Made by a program: the position numbers and the translations under genes. The notes under the pieces are model-generated. The model saw only the letters and a list, made by a program, of their open reading frames with translations, had not been told where the DNA came from and did not search any database. This document shows, piece after piece, positions 4,112-6,468 of a stretch of DNA of 6,468 nt. The stretch is from positions 1 to 6,468 of the forward strand of contig CAIJFC010000315.1 in assembly GCA_903819815.1 (NCBI GenBank), written 5' to 3'. Source of the DNA: an uncultured Bacteroidota bacterium (GTDB taxonomy: Bacteria > Bacteroidota > Bacteroidia > Flavobacteriales > Flavobacteriaceae). The stretch's first letter is position 1. Each line of letters begins with the position of its first letter.

Positions 4112-6468
4112 ATGAGATCAAAGTTCAAATGGATTTTTACGCTACTAATAGCGTTAACGATGCAGTTTTCTTTTGCACAAGAGAAAACTGTTACAGGTAC
4201 GGTTTCTGATAATTCAGGTCCGTTACCGGGTGCAAATGTTGTGGTTCAAGGTTCTAAAACCGGAACACAAACTGATGTTGATGGAAAATTTTCTATCAAA
4301 GCAAAAGCAGGTGATGTTTTAGTTTTCTCTTTCGTGGGAATGGCTGACGCTTCTGCAAAAGTGGGTGCTTCTAATACTGTAAATGTAAAAATGCAGGATG
4401 GAGTAAATTTAGAAGAGGTAATTGTAGGTGCGATGGGGATTAAAAGAACCAAAGATGCTACAGTTTCTGCTCAAAAGCAAATTGGTGCTGCTGAGTTAAC
4501 TCAAGCTAATAACCCTAATGCGGTTGCTGCCTTAACAGGTAAAGTTTCTGGTTTAACTATTTCTAGTTTAGCTAATGGAGTTTCTCCTACTCTTAAAATT
4601 GTATTAAGAGGGTCTAGATCTATTACAGGTAACAACGAAGCTTTAGTAGTTATTGACAACGTAATTTCAACTGCTTCTATTTTACAATTACTTCCTCCGG
4701 ATGTAATTGAAAACGTGAACGTAATTAAAGGGGCTCAAGGAGCGGCTTTGTACGGTGCACAAGGGGTAAACGGGGTAATTATTGTTACCACTAAAAAAGG
4801 TTCTAAAGCTGAAAAATTCACTGTAGGTTTAAATTCTTCAGTAGATTATGAATCAGTTAATTTTGTTGCTCAAAGACAAGAAGAGTACGGACAAGGATGG
4901 ACAAATGATCCAGGATGGAACTTCCCTAACTTAGCAAATGGTAACCCTGATCCAAGAAATGGTTCTGGTTTCGTAGCAATTGAAAATGGTTCTTGGGGAC
5001 CTGCTTTCAACGATCCAAGATTCGTTGGTCAACAAGTTCCTGTGGGTTTACCTCAAGCTGACGGTCAATTTTTCATGACCGATTGGAAACCAATTAAAGA
5101 CAATATCAAAGATTTCTACCAAACTGGAGTAACTACTCAAAATGGTTTTGATGTAAATGTAGGTGGTCTTAATTCTTACGTAACTTTAGGAGTAAACAAA
5201 AGAAGCTCTGGTTATGTTGTTGATGGAGATCAATTAGCTAGAACCTCTTTCAACTTAAGAGCTGGAAAAACTTTAGGTAAATTCAAAATTGATGGTACTG
5301 TAAATTATGCTACTCAAACTACTTCTCAAACAGATAGTGATTTGTTAGACGATTTATTACAAGTAGCAACTAATATTCCGGTATCTAGATTTGCTAATTC
5401 TGGTAACGAAGGGCACTGGACGGTTTATGCTAAAAACCCTTACTGGTTGTCTAAAACGAACAGAAATGATAACAGAACGGACTTCTTTAATGGTAGCGTT
5501 GCTTTAGCATATGACATCAATAGCCATATTAGTGCAAACTATACTGCTAACGTACAATTATCTGCAACTAATGCTCAATCTCACGTTGACGGTTGGTTTA
5601 ACGAAAGCTACGTGTCTAACTTTGCCCCTTATGATTATTATGGAGCAATTCATCCATTATCTGATTTAGGACAATTAAATTCTCCTTCTAGCTTCTCAGC
5701 TAATCAATCGTATTCTTCAAATATCTATTCTGATTTAATCTTTAATTTCGATTATGATTTATCAAAAGATTTGAATTTGAAATTAAATGTTGGTAACAAC
5801 ATCCAAGATCGTACTTTTAGAGTAACTACTCAAGGGGGTGATAACTTAGATGTTCCTGGTTTCTACCATATTACTAACGTATTGAACCCTTACAACCCAT
5901 CTTCTTTAGACAATAGATTAGTTCAAACAAGAAGAGTAGCAGGATTTTTAAATGCGGATTTTAATTACAAAAATTATTTATTTGTAAATGCTACTTCACG
6001 TATGGAGCAATTTTCTGCAGTAAAAAGTTCTTACTTTTATCCTTCTGTAGGAGCTTCATTTATTCCAACAAAAGCTTTTGATGGTCTTAAAAATGATGTT
6101 CTTAACTATTTGAAAGTTAATGCTTCTTGGACTAAAGTAGGAAATACAACTGCTGTTGGTGCTTACCAAACTAACGACTTAGTAGTTCTTGCATCAGGTT
6201 TCCCATTCGGAAGCTTAGGTTCATTAGCTTATAACGCAGCTCCGACAGATCCAAACATCCGTCCTGAGTTCGTAACCACTACTGAATTTGGTGCTCAAAT
6301 AGGTTTGTTCAATGATAAAATTAACCTTGAGGCTTCTTACTATGTAGCTAAAACTTCTGACTTGATCACAAGAGCTACTGCTTCTAGTGCTTCAGGAAAT
6401 TCAAGTTTATTAACTAACATTGGAGATTTAGAAAACAAAGGATTTGAAATTGATTTGGGTTTCTCTCC
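4112..6468 (+). CDS. SusC/RagA-family TonB-linked outer-membrane receptor, 3' end outside window
   Basis: Proteins of this family form TonB-energised outer-membrane barrels that, with a SusD-type surface lipoprotein lid, import oligosaccharides, peptides or other large nutrients. The frame is open from the ATG at 4112 to the window edge (785 complete codons; the family is usually about 1000 residues). A signal peptide MRSKFKWIFTLLIALTMQFS ends with likely cleavage after FA at residue 22. A carboxypeptidase-D regulatory-like domain follows (about 26-98; VTGTVSDNSGPLPGANVVVQ, TDVDGKFSI). Next comes the SusC signature EEVIVGAMGIKRTKDA near 101-116. The plug domain (about 117-230) includes LRGSRSITGNNEALVVIDNV and VIKGAQGAALYGAQGVNGVI. 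The rest is Asn/Tyr/Phe-rich beta-barrel sequence. No SusD or regulator gene is visible; SusD would be expected just downstream. The substrate cannot be told. Frequent AAC, TTC, GGT and GCT codons may hint at high expression. The start is supported by the signal peptide and non-coding DNA upstream. Confidence 0.95.
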   Translation, partial: MRSKFKWIFTLLIALTMQFSFAQEKTVTGTVSDNSGPLPGANVVVQGSKTGTQTDVDGKFSIKAKAGDVLVFSFVGMADASAKVGASNTVNVKMQDGVNLEEVIVGAMGIKRTKDATVSAQKQIGAAELTQANNPNAVAALTGKVSGLTISSLANGVSPTLKIVLRGSRSITGNNEALVVIDNVISTASILQLLPPDVIENVNVIKGAQGAALYGAQGVNGVIIVTTKKGSKAEKFTVGLNSSVDYESVNFVAQRQEEYGQGWTNDPGWNFPNLANGNPDPRNGSGFVAIENGSWGPAFNDPRFVGQQVPVGLPQADGQFFMTDWKPIKDNIKDFYQTGVTTQNGFDVNVGGLNSYVTLGVNKRSSGYVVDGDQLARTSFNLRAGKTLGKFKIDGTVNYATQTTSQTDSDLLDDLLQVATNIPVSRFANSGNEGHWTVYAKNPYWLSKTNRNDNRTDFFNGSVALAYDINSHISANYTANVQLSATNAQSHVDGWFNESYVSNFAPYDYYGAIHPLSDLGQLNSPSSFSANQSYSSNIYSDLIFNFDYDLSKDLNLKLNVGNNIQDRTFRVTTQGGDNLDVPGFYHITNVLNPYNPSSLDNRLVQTRRVAGFLNADFNYKNYLFVNATSRMEQFSAVKSSYFYPSVGASFIPTKAFDGLKNDVLNYLKVNASWTKVGNTTAVGAYQTNDLVVLASGFPFGSLGSLAYNAAPTDPNIRPEFVTTTEFGAQIGLFNDKINLEASYYVAKTSDLITRATASSASGNSSLLTNIGDLENKGFEIDLGFS

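Noticed and set aside
4246..4452. Minus-strand reading frame of 68 codons
   Set aside because: It is antisense to the carboxypeptidase-like and plug region of the SusC-like gene; the sense frame is clearly the coding one.
4112..6468. Possible frameshift or pseudogene in the SusC-like gene
   Set aside because: The frame was followed to the window edge without a stop and stays in register at all checked points, so the missing 3' end is only due to the window boundary.

Overview
The window looks like a chromosomal segment of a flavobacterium (Bacteroidota, Flavobacteriia, probably Flavobacterium or a close relative). Four things support this: strongly AT-rich DNA; start codons without a Shine-Dalgarno sequence; -7 boxes of the Bacteroidota type TAnnTTTG; and a SusC/RagA-type outer-membrane receptor. 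The protein variants (LysRS with a C-terminal extension, LipB beginning MNKNIQFQDLGL) also read as flavobacterial. This assignment comes from pattern recognition, not a database search.

Layout, left to right. Positions 1-357 (minus) hold the first 119 codons of an exported protein of unknown function; its 3' end lies outside the window. Its ATG is only 8 bp after the stop of lysS (366-2075, minus), the class II lysyl-tRNA synthetase, so the two are probably co-transcribed. A 135-bp divergent intergenic region follows, with a good promoter for lysS, tandem -7 boxes for lipB and an AATTTGAAAA repeat. lipB (2211-2909, plus) encodes octanoyl-ACP:protein octanoyltransferase. It converges on rnhB (3266-3913, minus; RNase HII) across about 350 bp that is almost entirely a composite tandem repeat array. 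rnhB is divergent from a SusC-like TonB-dependent receptor gene (4112 to beyond the window end, plus). Their 198-bp intergenic region contains a 57-bp imperfect inverted repeat and candidate promoters.

The genes are core housekeeping (translation, lipoate cofactor synthesis, RNA/DNA hybrid repair) followed by the start of a nutrient-uptake locus; a SusD partner would be expected downstream. Nothing ties them into one pathway. I found no convincing new multi-gene system. The most unusual feature is the repeat array between lipB and rnhB: two 88-bp segments differ at one base, there are nested 22-bp and 15-bp repeats, and the last codons and stop of rnhB appear to lie inside the repeat. Other points to check are a roughly 20-residue insertion between catalytic residues of RNase HII, the inverted repeat between rnhB and the receptor gene, and the unidentified exported protein downstream of lysS.
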